A stretch of 64,000 nucleotides of DNA. Origin: Paramoeba atlantica. Its lineage: Eukaryota > Discosea. Numbering within the stretch: position 1 is the first letter of the stretch; each line of letters opens with the position of its first letter. The notes under the pieces are model-generated. The model worked only from the letters and a program-made list of their open reading frames with translations. It made no database searches and was not told the origin of the DNA. The stretch is taken from NCBI GenBank assembly GCA_977017575.1, contig CDRNVI010000016.1:372001-436000 (forward strand). Direction: 5' to 3'. The position numbers were made by a program, and so were the translations under genes. Positions 46,456-57,354 of the stretch are shown here, one piece after another.

Positions 46456-48237
46456 ATGAAACAATCCGAGCGTCTTGAACAGTTCCTTCAAAAGCGACGA
46501 GCATCGAAAACGCCCCGAAAACGGGATTTTTCTACGAGCAATACAGAAAGAAATTCAAGTACTCCGCACGGGAAGAAAGGATTTTCTCTCACCTCCTCAC
46601 CAGTGGCGTCGGCTCGACCACAAAAACTTCATCTTGCATCACCAATCTCCCCTTCATGCGTCAAAGTCATTATTGAACGCGAAAATCAAAACCGTGATGC
46701 TTCTCCGGAGTATCGAAGAGTATTGTTCTCAGAGGCTCCACGGGAACTTCATAAAAGCATTGAACGAAGCACCAGAAGCGAATCTAAGGTACCAACTACA
46801 GTCACTTCAGAGAACTCTATTTTACCTACGACCACTTTGTTCAACGACGAAGCTGAGAGTGCAAGAACGGATTCTATTTCTAGAAATTTGCTTTCTGATC
46901 TCGATAGCGTTTCTGCGGAAAAATCATTCGTCCCGATGGAAACTCACACACATACGCCATCTCATGTTTCATGGAATAGAGCGAGCAACCCGCCTCATAC
47001 CTCTCCGGCAATCCGCACATTCCTACCGGACTCAAGACCACTGAGCTTAAATTTGTCTAATGAGAGCGTTGCACGGGTCGACACGCCTACAACTCAGAAA
47101 ATCGAGACACCGGAGATCGTCAAAGCCGAGGTTGCTAGCGACAAACACGCTTCGCCCATTCGAGGAATGGAAAATCAGGGAAATCGATGTTACCTCAATT
47201 CGCTGTTGGTCGCTATACGTAGCGATCCTGCACTGTATGCATGGGTAATGGGAGTGCCAAATGATTCCACATTAAGTCCCACGATACGGGGAGAAATAAA
47301 GAAAATTTTCCAGGAGACGTTCGTACCCACCGGCGATCCAGTCAGTCTGCGTGCACTCATCATGTTGCTCGGTAAACAAATGCCCATTTTTCGCTCCCGG
47401 CGTCAGCAGGATGTGCACGAAGCCTTTACTGTACTCCTATCTCTACTCATTGAAGAAGAGGACAAGCTCATGAAAGAGTCCTCTTTACTCGATAAGGCAG
47501 ACGTAGACGGCAGCCATGGTTCGCAGCCCGAAAAAGAGACACCCACGTTGTCACACCTTTTGCAAATGGAGATAGAAAACTCGATTAAATGTGACGAATG
47601 CCACCATCAAGTTGGTGTCGTAGAAAAGTCGACCATGCTGTCTCTCCCTGTGGAACCCGGATATCAGTCGAATGGTAACACTACGGACACCTCCCTCCCC
47701 CCCTTGTGTCTTGTTTTAGAGCAGCTCGTCCGCAAGGTCTTGTGTGAGAAAGAATACATCCAGCACGCCTGCGAGTCATGCGGCGCAACCCGCGCCCTCT
47801 CCACCCTTTCCCCATTGACGCTGCCGCAAGTTCTGGTTCTTCATCTTAAGCGCTTCGACGCGAGTGGTCGAAAAATCGTTCGTGAAGTTTTCACGACCCC
47901 TCGAATTCTGCTCTACACAAAAGCGGATGGCGCCATGTATGAATTTCGTTCCATGATTAGCCACGTGGGAGATCACGTCACCAGTGGGCATTACATTTGT
48001 GATTTCCAAGCGCATCACAGTGACACGGAGGTCTTTCCCACACGCGTGGGCCACGGAGACGACACCATCCTGCTGGACACAATGACACAAGACGATGGAG
48101 AAATCACCTCGGGGTCCGAACGTGGGGTGCCGATGATGGAAACGTTGGGACTTCGTGAACGGAAATCCTATTTAATCTTTTACACAAAAATAGGAAATCT
48201 TCCTCCCCAGGAAGTGATTAGAGAAGTTACGGTTTGA
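46456..48237 (+). CDS. Ubiquitin carboxyl-terminal hydrolase (USP family)
   Basis: The 593-residue cysteine protease removes ubiquitin from proteins. Its Cys box is GMENQGNRCYLNSLLVAI with catalytic C245, where most USPs have GLxNLGNTC. The His box is HVTSGHYICDF with catalytic H512. Between them are a QQDVHEAFTVLL helix, two CxxC pairs (CDECHH, CESCGA) of the USP zinc ribbon and QVLVLHLKRFDASG, a typical USP strand. The first 235 residues are Ser/Thr/Pro-rich and probably disordered. The in-frame GTG at 46408 is rejected for the ATG at 46456. I cannot place it in a USP subfamily. Confidence 0.9.
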   Translation: MKQSERLEQFLQKRRASKTPRKRDFSTSNTERNSSTPHGKKGFSLTSSPVASARPQKLHLASPISPSCVKVIIERENQNRDASPEYRRVLFSEAPRELHKSIERSTRSESKVPTTVTSENSILPTTTLFNDEAESARTDSISRNLLSDLDSVSAEKSFVPMETHTHTPSHVSWNRASNPPHTSPAIRTFLPDSRPLSLNLSNESVARVDTPTTQKIETPEIVKAEVASDKHASPIRGMENQGNRCYLNSLLVAIRSDPALYAWVMGVPNDSTLSPTIRGEIKKIFQETFVPTGDPVSLRALIMLLGKQMPIFRSRRQQDVHEAFTVLLSLLIEEEDKLMKESSLLDKADVDGSHGSQPEKETPTLSHLLQMEIENSIKCDECHHQVGVVEKSTMLSLPVEPGYQSNGNTTDTSLPPLCLVLEQLVRKVLCEKEYIQHACESCGATRALSTLSPLTLPQVLVLHLKRFDASGRKIVREVFTTPRILLYTKADGAMYEFRSMISHVGDHVTSGHYICDFQAHHSDTEVFPTRVGHGDDTILLDTMTQDDGEITSGSERGVPMMETLGLRERKSYLIFYTKIGNLPPQEVIREVTV

Positions 48238-48381
48238 TCATCTTCATATTGGTTCCGTGAAGTTCAAACTATACAGTGCTCTGAAATGCATTTCACAATT
48301 CTGTAGACGGATGAATGGAACCTTATTTATTATTTAATACATTACTAGATTCCTTTTATTTTTTAGCCTAATTCTGACGAT

Positions 48382-49059
48382 ATGGTGAGCTTGAAATTAC
48401 AAGCACGACTCGCCGCGGATATTCTAGGCTGTGGACGACGACGTGTATGGCTGGACCCGAACGAGGCGAGCAACATTGCGAGCGCAAACTCGCGTGCCAC
48501 AGTTCGTCGGCTCATCAAGGACTTCTTCATTATCCGTAAACCGAAGGAAATTCGTTCTCGCGCGCGCTGGGCCCGTCGAAAGGCAGCCAAGCGCTTGGGG
48601 CGGCACATGGGCATCGGACTCCGCCACGGTACGAAGGAGGCCCGGACTCCCTCGAAGAAGCTTTGGATACAGCGCGTGCGTGTGTTGCGTCGTCTCTTGG
48701 CGAAATATCGTGAGATGAGGAAGATTGACAAATACCTGTACCGCAAGCTGTATATTTCCATCAAAGGGAACGTGTTTCGTAACAAGCGTAATTTGATGGA
48801 ACATATCCACCGTGCCAAGAGTGAGCTTGTACGCGAGAAACAATTGGCCGATCAGTTGGAAGCGAAGAAACTGAAGAACATGCAGAAGCGAGAGAAGCTG
48901 CGGAAGCGAGAGCAACAGCGCCGGGAGAAGGAACGCGAAAAGGCACACGCTGCGAAACTTGAAGTAATTGCTCGACAAAAGGCCGCAAGCAAGCCCCAGA
49001 CGGGGAAGTCAGGGAAGAAAGCAGTCGCGCCTGCCACTAAGAAGACGAAAACAAAGTAA
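48382..49059 (+). CDS. 60S ribosomal protein eL19
   Basis: The 225-residue protein matches eL19: [64 protein letters not shown] and [15 protein letters not shown]. eL19 bridges the subunits by its long C-terminal helix. Here that tail ([15 protein letters not shown], then Lys/Glu/Arg-rich and Ala/Lys-rich ending TKKTKTK) is longer than in animals, as in trypanosomatids. A strong acceptor-like TTTTATTTTTTAG lies 16 bases before the ATG. Confidence 0.95.
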   Translation: MVSLKLQARLAADILGCGRRRVWLDPNEASNIASANSRATVRRLIKDFFIIRKPKEIRSRARWARRKAAKRLGRHMGIGLRHGTKEARTPSKKLWIQRVRVLRRLLAKYREMRKIDKYLYRKLYISIKGNVFRNKRNLMEHIHRAKSELVREKQLADQLEAKKLKNMQKREKLRKREQQRREKEREKAHAAKLEVIARQKAASKPQTGKSGKKAVAPATKKTKTK

Positions 49060-49245
49060 GGAAAGTTGTTTGTGATAAAGGATCGTAAAAGTACGTAAAG
49101 TTCTTGTGTAACAAAGCGGATATTCGAAACAAATTATCATATCTTTTTATATTCATGCTGGGGTTGGATTGTTCTAGTTAAGGCAAGTTTTCTCTTATTT
49201 ACCTAATCCTAGATTGGTATGCATTTATAGAAGTAACAATGTAAA

Positions 49246-50961
49246 ATGTTTTTCGAGAAGAAGAGCCCGGGGACATGGACCTACCTCTGGTTTCTTTTCA
49301 CAGCTGCTGCGCGTTGTATGCTGAGCTGGAACCTTCCCATAGTAGATTGCGATGAGACGTATAACTATTGGGAACCGCTGCACTTTGTGTTGTATGGCTC
49401 TGGGATGCAGACATGGGAGTACTCGCCTCGTTACGCGCTCCGCAGTTGGCTGTATATTTTACTTCATGCCGGGCTCGCTTATCCAACCTATGCATTAGGG
49501 CTTCCGAAGCCCCTGGTGTTTAGAAGCGTCAGATGCCTGCTTGGAATTTTCGTTACCCTCTCCGAATACTATTTTTACAAGGGAGTGAGACATCGTTTTG
49601 GGTTCTCGATAGCAGCCCTTTCACTTTTGTTTATGTCTCTAAGCCCTGGAATAAATGCAGCTTCAGTTTCCTTCCTTCCCTCATCATTTGTAATGCTGAG
49701 CAACTTGCTAGTCTTTGGGGCCTGGATGAGGTATGGCACATCAAACCCAAAAAATTGGCAAATTGCATGCGCCTTCTCGATTGTTGGTTGCTTTGTGGGA
49801 TGGCCCTTTGGAGGACTTTGCTTGGTACCAATTGCCCTGCATACCCTGCACGTATACGGATGGAAACAACCTTTCGTATTCTGTTCAGTGTTATCTTTGT
49901 TCACATTTACAATGCTTTTTGTTACTGACTGGATGTGGTACTGTGTACCAGTTAGTTCATTTCTACGAATTTTGAGTTATAACGTGTTCTCACAGGATGG
50001 AGGTGGGGCCACTCTGTATGGGACGGAACCTTGGACGTTCTTCGTGAAGAATCTCGCGATGAACTTTTCCGTTGTTTTTCCGTTGTCTCTTATTTTACCC
50101 CTACGCTGGCTGCTGCAAATGATGAGTTTCCTTTATAATAAGGCGCGGAACAAAAAAGTCAAGAAGCACGTTCCATCACTTTCAACACCACTGCTATTCT
50201 GCCTGCCATACTACATATTCTTCGGTTTCTGGTTATTTGTCCCACATAAAGAGGAACGGTTTATGTTTCCTGTGTACCCATTGATATGTCTTTCGGCAGC
50301 AATAGCGTTTCAAAATATTTATTCGGTCTGGCAGCGACGCGGTTTCCACTACCATGTTGCAGCGCACAGAATCCTTATTGTCTTTTATGCCGTACTCTCT
50401 GTCGCTAGAATAGTTTTACTCTGCGTCGAGCACAGAGGTGCTGTGCAGCTGCATGAAAATCTTTTCCGCTCGATTCCTTCGGTCGAAAAGCATTACAAGC
50501 GTTGCGGAACCTTATGTAGCGGACGTTCAGTGACAGTATGTTATGGTAAAGAGTGGTATCGTTACCCCAGCTCTTTTTTTCTTCCAAAGCCTGACGTGAA
50601 TCATACTTACTCAATAGCGTATGTTCCGTCTGAGTTCCACGGACAATTGCCTGCGCCGTTCATGAACAGTTGCACAGACGGTACAAAGTTCAATCACTTG
50701 AATCAACGTATTGGGAACCTATACACATCTCCTGCGTCATGCGATTTTGTAATTGATTCATTAGAAACAGGCAGAGAATCTGATTTTTCGTCTGACCAAT
50801 GGGTGAAACTATATACGGCTTCAATTCTCGATCCTCCTCGCTCACCATTTTGGTCACGCTCCTTCTATATACCGTACTTGAGCCCTCAAGTAAATAATTA
50901 CATCAGTTTGGATCTACTAATACACAAAAAATATTGCTCTACCCATACCTTCCCCGTGTAA
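49246..50961 (+). CDS. ALG9: ALG9-type alpha-1,2-mannosyltransferase (GT22)
   Basis: The 571-residue multi-spanning ER membrane protein belongs to glycosyltransferase family 22. It has the luminal motif DCDETYNYWEPLHF (from residue 34) with the catalytic acidic pair, and VPHKEERFMFPVYPLICL around residues 332-349. HKEERF is the hallmark of ALG9, ALG12 and PIG-B/Z. The overall sequence, including YEPLHF-like and TWEYSP blocks, favours ALG9, which adds the seventh and ninth mannoses to the dolichol-linked N-glycan precursor. At least eight hydrophobic segments are visible before the soluble C-terminal third. PIG-C at 59.4 kb belongs to the related GPI pathway. Confidence 0.85.
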   Translation: MFFEKKSPGTWTYLWFLFTAAARCMLSWNLPIVDCDETYNYWEPLHFVLYGSGMQTWEYSPRYALRSWLYILLHAGLAYPTYALGLPKPLVFRSVRCLLGIFVTLSEYYFYKGVRHRFGFSIAALSLLFMSLSPGINAASVSFLPSSFVMLSNLLVFGAWMRYGTSNPKNWQIACAFSIVGCFVGWPFGGLCLVPIALHTLHVYGWKQPFVFCSVLSLFTFTMLFVTDWMWYCVPVSSFLRILSYNVFSQDGGGATLYGTEPWTFFVKNLAMNFSVVFPLSLILPLRWLLQMMSFLYNKARNKKVKKHVPSLSTPLLFCLPYYIFFGFWLFVPHKEERFMFPVYPLICLSAAIAFQNIYSVWQRRGFHYHVAAHRILIVFYAVLSVARIVLLCVEHRGAVQLHENLFRSIPSVEKHYKRCGTLCSGRSVTVCYGKEWYRYPSSFFLPKPDVNHTYSIAYVPSEFHGQLPAPFMNSCTDGTKFNHLNQRIGNLYTSPASCDFVIDSLETGRESDFSSDQWVKLYTASILDPPRSPFWSRSFYIPYLSPQVNNYISLDLLIHKKYCSTHTFPV

Positions 50962-51374
50962 GTGTGTACGTACACGTGTAAGTTAGCCACTTACACTTAG
51001 TGTACACACTTTTTTTGTAACACGTTTTGTAAAGGTTGCACAGCGAAAAAATGATAATGTTTACTTACTGAACGAAACTAGTCAAGTTTAGTGTAGTGTT
51101 TCATCTGATTACATCCTTTCGTGACTTTTTTAAACGGTTTTATCTACTTTCTCTTACCATACGTAGTGGTTCACTGAACCACCTTTTGGTTCAATGGTTC
51201 ATCGGGTTCATTGAACCCATTTTTGAACCCACTGAACCCATTTCTAAAGTAAACAAGATTTCGAAAGACTTGGTATTTTAGGCTGCTTTCTCAGCTAAAA
51301 ACTCAGTATTTGCACATGAAGTGTTACAGAAACGGTATCTTTATCTTTAAAAGGATAATTATGCATGCCTTAGA

Positions 51375-52298
51375 GGGGTGACTCTGGGTGGGAGTGACTG
51401 GGAGCGCCTAGGATATCTTTCGTCAAAAATTTATTCCTTAGTTTCTTAATATTTTTTTCTTCAATCGGAAAATACAGAAATCATTTTACTGGAATTCTGC
51501 AGGACTTAAACGAGGGTTTGGGCATGTAATACACGTTAATAATACATTTTGCTAGGATTTTTTCCGACTTTTTTCGTGAAAAAAATCCGAACTTGGCGGG
51601 CCCATCCTGCGGATACCAGGGGGGGTCACCCCCACGTGGGGTTGTAAAATTTGTTCACTTTTTTTAGTAATCGAGGGTACAGCGGTAGTTAAACAACCAC
51701 AGCAATACGCCTAACGTTAGACGCCTAACGTAAGACCGTCGAAGCGGTGGGCTTTTCTTGGTCGAATGAGCAGAGCGTTGTAGGATCGGACTGCGTCAGA
51801 GACTCTGCTAGCTCACCCGCTAAAACTCCACCATCCCAGATTGTTGGTACGGGACGGTCCTGGCTGGAGAAACGAATTTTTTTACGCTTTTGACCACAGC
51901 TTGCGCGAGTGTAGTTCCACCTCCACCGAGGTTACAAGGTTGACACGCGGGAAAAGGTTGTTCTGATAACGTATTCCCGGCGATAGACTTGCCACGCCGT
52001 CTTACAACCCAGGAACGCGTTTAACGACCCCACGAATAGGGGTTAAACAGGAATAGGAATGGACAAATCCCTGCAGCTAACAGGAAGTCCTTACTTCGGA
52101 AAGCTGGGGCCACGCCCCATCAACGACGACAGCCCAACACCAGTCTCCCTTTCTAACTCTTTGTCATGTTAGCCCAGCACGTTCCATCCAAGGGACATTG
52201 AGGATTCTGCACCTCTTTGCGAAAATCATTTCACCAAGTCGGATCTCCGTAGAAGTTTACTGGGAGCGCCTGGGAGCGCCCGGGCAGGAGTCACCCCT
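51375..52298. repeat. Inner region with 10-bp inverted ends GGGGTGACTC
   Basis: GGGGTGACTC at 51375 and GAGTCACCCC at 52289-52298 bound about 920 bases, with TA close to each end. A 13-bp direct repeat ACTGGGAGCGCCT also lies near both ends (51397, 52259). It may be a nested MITE. No coding capacity is seen; the middle (51700-52150) is GC-richer than the ends. Confidence 0.4.
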
Positions 52299-52567
52299 AA
52301 GTTTTCATCGCCCAAAATATTTTTTTTTATTTTTTTTTGGCCAGCCGAGTGCATCCTCGAGTCTTGGCAAACAAAGAAAAGAGTGAAGATAAATCATAAT
52401 AAAAAAATGTAAATGTATATCGATCACTACATATTACAGTACATAACATTGAGGCGACGCCTAGTTACGCCTCAAGATCAGAAAATTCAGAATTCAAATA
52501 CCGAATGTTACAGTGCACAAAGGCTAACAATGCGATCTTATCTGGCGCCATGCTAGCTTGTCGGCAG

Positions 52568-53149
52568 TTAAATTTGTGTCCCATAGCAGAAAGGACAGAA
52601 TCGTCCCATTACAGCTTTGGGAGTCTGATCGTCACGACTGATTCCTGAACAATGGTGGTTAAGGTGTATGTTGTATGTAGATTCGCAATGTGAATGAAAC
52701 ACCTCTTTGCAGTATCGACACCGAAGATGAAGAGAGTGTCCCGAGGCGTCCTTCAGTGCCTGTTCTTCATATTGGTTACGTACCTCGGCAGCTTTACATA
52801 CTGAATCATTGCTACACATCTCGTCAAGAAAATGAGCCTGAATGCTGGCTTTCTTGAGAAGATTTATACCTCCCCGTATTCGTGTCCTTTTCTTGGCCCG
52901 GTTCGGAGTCGCTTCAGCATCAAGGGAAGACTGGGAGGGAGCTTCCGAAATTCTTTGTGACATTGTAGCAGCTGCTTCTCGGCAGTCTCTATCCGAAGCA
53001 AGTGTTCTAGGAGGTGTTGCATCATCCTCTCCAGGCAAAATGTTCCCCGCGTTTCTTACTAAATTTGTTGGAGCGGTATTCGATGGAGATGGCGCTGGGG
53101 AATCTGAATCCGGTACAGAGCGGCGTGCTCGTGGCTTCTCTTTGGGCAT
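52568..53149 (-). CDS. Zinc-finger-like protein encoded inside a DNA element
   Basis: The 193-residue protein starts with an ATG and runs opposite to the host genes. The first 95 residues are basic and Ser/Pro-rich (MPKEKPRARRSVPDSDSPAP). A predicted helical middle (INLLKKASIQAHFLDEMC) follows. The last 60 residues have a Cys/His cluster, CRYCKEVFHSHCESTYNIHL then HHC and finally CPFCYG near the end, which could bind one or two zinc ions. I recognise no family. Its position inside inverted repeats with a target duplication suggests a transposon cargo or accessory protein. A host gene captured by the element is the alternative. Confidence 0.55.
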   Translation of the reverse strand: MPKEKPRARRSVPDSDSPAPSPSNTAPTNLVRNAGNILPGEDDATPPRTLASDRDCREAAATMSQRISEAPSQSSLDAEATPNRAKKRTRIRGGINLLKKASIQAHFLDEMCSNDSVCKAAEVRNQYEEQALKDASGHSLHLRCRYCKEVFHSHCESTYNIHLNHHCSGISRDDQTPKAVMGRFCPFCYGTQI

Positions 53150-53541
53150 ATACTTTGAGCATATTTCCGATGATGTGGAAGAAACTATAAAAGCGTAGTG
53201 ATACAGGAATCAGAAGAAATACTATATTGGATTCAAACGTTTATAGGAGTAATAGACATATTACATGGAGAAGCAGTAGATAAATATTTGGGTTCAGTGG
53301 GTTCAATGAACCAAGAAATAGGGTTCACTGAACAACTAGGTATGTCTTACCTATTTCCCGCTTCCCGCTTACTCCTTTTCCCCTTACGTGCTTTCGCCTT
53401 TCCTATTGACCCCCTTGAACCACGTACCCCTTACCCATTTTCCCCTGGCCCATTTCCACCTTTCTCACTTTCACCTTACCTCTTACCCTCTTCCCTTCTG
53501 ATCAGCGACCTGCCTCGCCGGACCGCTGCTCACAATTTACA

Positions 53542-54290
53542 GCGCGTTACGGACCGGGTCTATCGACCCCTCCACGGCCTGACTTGAGAAACCTTCCTTT
53601 GTTATGCGGGAGGGCGCAGGAGCGGGCCTGTGTCGACAGCGACACGGTCTCGAAACCAGGTGTTGATCGGTTGGGTCGGTAGGCTCCGGATCCCTACCTA
53701 CCTCACATTGGGTTACCCCACTCGTGAAAGTGAGGCGTGAGAATAGGCACTGTCGGCCCGACCAGCACCCGTAACGGCCACTTTTCATAGGAAGACATCC
53801 TCGGCCGCGTTCCGCGTGTTGAATGAACAGCTTAGGTCGCTCTTCGGTGGATGCAAGAGAGGATAGAGCTACTTCCATGTCTACTTCCGTGTTCCATGTA
53901 CACCACTTCCATGTCGCCATATCCTATCAGGGCTGGATCAGGTGTCGGTGGGGATCGTAACACCATCATACGTGCTTGCGACCGCATTAGAGTGACGTTC
54001 AGGCCAGCTAGAAGTTGATGTAAGGCTTCTTTTTTCGATAGATTGCCGGAGTGCATCAAGTGTTCAATTGCTACGTCACGGATCACTGCCATGAGCCGTA
54101 TGATTCTACGGCCATAGCCGCAAATCTTAGTTTGGCTGCGGCGGCTTCTCGTTGTTTCGGCTTGTGTTCCGTTGCGCATGTTTCCGCAAACGATCCAGCT
54201 GAAACCACGCTAGCATCACGGACGAGATCCACATATTTTGTTCGCTGGACGTGGGTTACAGCGAAATCCATTTTTTTTCTCACCCTCTGA
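53542..54290 (-). mobile_element. LINE-B copy 2: 3' end of a non-LTR retrotransposon
   Basis: Read on the minus strand this fragment has the end of an endonuclease domain (DFAVTHVQRTKYVDLVRDAS and AGSFAETCATEHK at 54265-54150), a helical tail, and then a 3' region (53542-53800). That region matches the 3' region of the neighbouring copy at 54402-54660, sharing CCTGTGTCGACAGCGACACG and other blocks. Both copies point the same way, about 860 bases apart. The 5' part is missing, a normal outcome of incomplete reverse transcription. It is dead. Confidence 0.7.
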
Positions 54291-54401
54291 CTTACTTTTT
54301 TCCAACTTTCTCCCTACTTCCGTACTTTCTCCTACTCAACTTTTCATGTTTTCAGTAAGGTCCCCTCAGCTTCTCCTCCCCGTGCAGGTGACTCCCTAAC
54401 C

Positions 54402-57175
54402 ATTCCCGCGTTCCGGACAGGGTCTTTCCACCTCTCTTCGGCCTGACTTGTGAACCCTTCCCTTGTTATACGTGGGGACCTGTGTCGACAGCGACACGGT
54501 CGCGAAACAGCATGCTGGCCGACGGGGAGGAACAAAGTTCCTGACCTCACTTGGAGTACCTAGCCCGTGAGGGCTAGGCGTGATCATAGACCCTGTCGGC
54601 ATCGACCAGCATACGGACCTGCAGTTTGTGTCCCCGTGACCATCCACACGTTCAGCGTCTTTTTGGATACCATAGCGTATTCGCCATGCAGGACCGGGTA
54701 CGTAGGTAGGGGCCTATGTCGCTACTTTTGGATCCGTTGGGTCTGGCACGCAGATATACGAAACCATCATTCTGGCTTGGAGTCACACTAACGCAACGTT
54801 CAGCTCCGTCCGGAGTTCATTTCGCGCTTGGCTGCGAGACATAAATTCTTATGACGCGTTCGCTCGTTGCGTTCCGATGTCCCATAGGAGCACTAAAACA
54901 CTCTCGCTCCAGGAGCCAGATAATTCCACAACCACTGCTGTGAAAAGGAACCCGGCTTCGGTTGCTTCCTGTCGCTATCTCGCTTTGGTCTGTGTGTAGT
55001 GCTCGGCAAAAGACCCTGAGGCCACCCAGCTAGCATTACGGACTGAGTCCAAATACTTTATTTGCTGTGCGTGGGTGACCGCAAAATCTAGAACTATGCC
55101 TTGCACAGTGCCCTTGGCTAAGAATGCAGTTGGTAGGAAGAGGTCCGCTGGCCTTGTGAGAGCTCCTCCTGGCCCTCGACTTCCCAAACTCTTCTCTCTC
55201 TCTGTGGTTGATGGAAGGCTTTGCTGCAAAAGGACGTTAATTGTTGCACTACAGCATAATGTCGTGAGAGTATACCGTGTCCATTCCTACAGAACAAAGC
55301 GTGCTCTCCGTTTTTGAGTAAGGGAAGGGTGCAGCAATCAGTTGCGCATGGTTGATCCTCCGGCAAGATATTCATCCTGAGCAACCAGCGCGTCAGGCTC
55401 CGAAACTTTTTGTGGGTGAAGCCTCTGCTCTTGTTACAAAAGCCCAGTTTCCGGGCCCCTCCCTGATTGAGAAATCCATCGTGCCCTCGTCCTTGCATCT
55501 CCTTTCATGTACGCAGCCTGAAATTCACTTTCCAATATTGCTCGGCTGAGGTGCCTCTGTCGTGGTATAATGGTTTCCTGTTCGGTGGAGTCGGAGGGGA
55601 GAGTGTTGTTGAGAGATGGGGTGTATTTTCGTTTAGCAGGGCGGACCAGGCGCCTCGTCCCTCATTCTGTTCAGCTGGGGAACTGGGTCCAGTGATCGTA
55701 CCAACTGGATCTGCTCCGACTTCGTTATTTATACATGTATACCGGACGGAATCAGAAAATCCTTCTGCTTCGGTTGGTTCCCGGCTATCCATGTTAGCAG
55801 CAAAAGTGACAGAGGAAGCAAATGCAGCTGACTGGTGGAGCAATGATGAACGAAGTCCGAACCCCCCCGTGGCGTTTCGGTCGTTGGATTTGGTCGCGAG
55901 CGGAGAGGTCTAGGTGGGAAATTGTGTGTTCCACGGCGTTGAGCAAAAGTGAATCACGCTGTTGGCATAATGAGGGCTTGTGGGGTTGTGCGTAGCGCAC
56001 ATAAAGGGGTGTAAATTTGGATGTGGGGGGGGTCTAAAATTTGTAAAACTTGGCCAATTTTGGAAAATAATAGCGCATTCGAGAGCCCTCGAACAGGGCT
56101 CATGAACGTGCATGTACGGCATCTGCGTTAATTAGATTTTCAAGTGCACATAAAAAAACTCATTTTTTTGGGAAACAAAATCTTGCATTTTTCACAGGTT
56201 TTCTGATTTCTCCCCTGATTCGTGCAACAAAGACGGGGTTGTGGGCGATCGCCCGAATACAAAGACTACGAAAGGGCTTATTCTTCGCCTGGGCACGTAA
56301 AAGCAAGCTGGTGCATGGTTTTTGTTGCCGATTACGAAACAACACAATCTTTTTCGCTCTAAAAATTTATTTTCCATAGTGGGCGACTTCAAAAATGGTT
56401 GAGCCCCTCGGAATCGCGCAGATTTGATCATTGCGATCGAAGCAGCGTTTCAAGGCCCCTGAAAATGCCATGCAGAGCTTTCGAAAGCGATGCCGTATTG
56501 TAATTGAGATAAAACGACGATAATGGCAATTAATAATTTTTTTTTTGATATTTGCTATTGCTTTAGAAAGTTGCAAATAGCGTTTGGGGGTTCTTTGTCT
56601 AGGGGGTAATACCCCCTTGTGCCTAGTTCGGTCATGTTACGTTCATGAGCCCTGTTCGAGAGCTCTCGAATGCGCTATTATTTTCCGAAATTGGCCAATT
56701 TTTATAAATTTTAGACCCCCCCACATCCAAATTTACACCCCTGTATCATTTGACAAAATCTTGCGCTTTGCCGTACTAGCGTGAGGCCACTTGCGGGTCT
56801 TCTAACACGACGGTAGCTTCCAATGTGTCCCGGGCTGGCCCAATCGCGTGCATCTCTAGGAATCCACAGTGCTCCGCAGAGCCAACGGGGCTTACAAGGA
56901 TATCAAAGTTCCCATCGTTACGGATTTTCTAGCTCGAGATATCGGGGAAGAAAACGGAGGTGTGGGCTGATGCTGGGGGGGGGGGGGTAATAACCTCACA
57001 CTGGGTGAGGTTTAGAAAAAGTTCCCACTTCGCTTCTATCTCAGCGATGATGTCTAGGGCCTTCCGGACTTCGTTCAGTTCGCCTACAAGTACGCCGTCG
57101 TCAAGATACCAAAACTGTGTTCGTAATATTTCCTTCGTTACCTCTTCTAGAACCAAAGAGAAGAGAAGAGGGCCT
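54402..57175 (-). mobile_element. LINE-B copy 1: decayed non-LTR retrotransposon
   Basis: On the minus strand, from 57175 down, are a reverse transcriptase active-site block (FWYLDDGVLVGE, 57115-57080), remnants near 55.5-55.9 kb and a Cys/His region with KNGEHALFCRNGHGILSRHY (about 55310-55250). A restriction-like endonuclease block (RPADLFLPTA, then LDFAVTHAQQIKYLDSVR, 55160-55020) and a 3' region (54660-54402) follow. The H-A-x-x-C...RH and DxAVTH patterns resemble RLE-type LINEs but differ from LINE-A, so this is another family. The copy lacks its 5' end, is broken by several frame changes and is split by a MITE at 56001-56746. Confidence 0.7.
56001..56746. mobile_element. MITE with ~110-bp inverted repeats inside LINE-B
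   Basis: 56001-56110 and 56637-56746 are inverted copies, starting ATA(A/C)AGGGGTGTAAATTTGG and continuing through TCTAAAA, TTGGCCAATTTT, AATAGCGCATTCGAGAG and CAGGGCTCATGAACGT. TA dinucleotides at 56002-56003 and 56744-56745 fit a Tc1/mariner-type TA target duplication. The 530-base interior has no coding potential. It interrupts LINE-B copy 1, so it is younger than that copy. Confidence 0.88.
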
Positions 57176-57354
57176 AAGGAATCCCCTTGTTCTTAATTAC
57201 CTCTTGTTTTTAATTTCGAAGACATGTACGGAGTTTTTTTATTTTCGTTTCGCATGTGCATCCGAAATGTGCTGATACTCGCAGTACCTTGCAAAGAATA
57301 TACACCACTGTTTTTATCGTTTTCTCAATCAATTTTAACGTTCTTAACAGGTTC
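57176..57354. promoter_or_regulatory. Leader with acceptor-like TTCTTAACAG before the BTB gene
   Basis: A T-rich tract (TTTTATCGTTTTCTCAATCA) ends in TTCTTAACAG four bases before the ATG at 57355. This is the pattern of a 3' splice or trans-splice site. The in-frame GTG start upstream at 57256 is therefore unlikely. Confidence 0.45.

Larger units (their letters stand above)
51158..53344. mobile_element. DNA element with 23-bp inverted ends and 6-bp target duplication
   Basis: CATACGTAGTGGTTCACTG and onward (51158-51180) matches the complement of 53322-53344 at 20 of 23 positions. Further inward both ends carry inverted GGTTCATTGAACCC and GAACCCACTGAACCC blocks. The direct repeat TCTTAC lies immediately outside both ends (51152-51157 and 53345-53350), as expected of a target-site duplication. 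The 2.2-kb element encloses a 193-codon minus-strand zinc-finger-like gene and a region bounded by GGGGTGACTC inverted repeats (51375-52298). No transposase is recognised, so it is probably non-autonomous and its superfamily is open. Confidence 0.7.

Noticed and set aside
52568-53149. Treating the 193-residue zinc-finger-like protein as ORF1 of LINE-B
   Set aside because: It lies beyond the LINE-B 3' ends and inside its own inverted repeats with a 6-bp target duplication, so it belongs to a different element.
55467-55913. A 148-codon + strand frame in the 55-kb region
   Set aside because: It lies antisense to LINE-B remnants and has no recognisable composition or motif.
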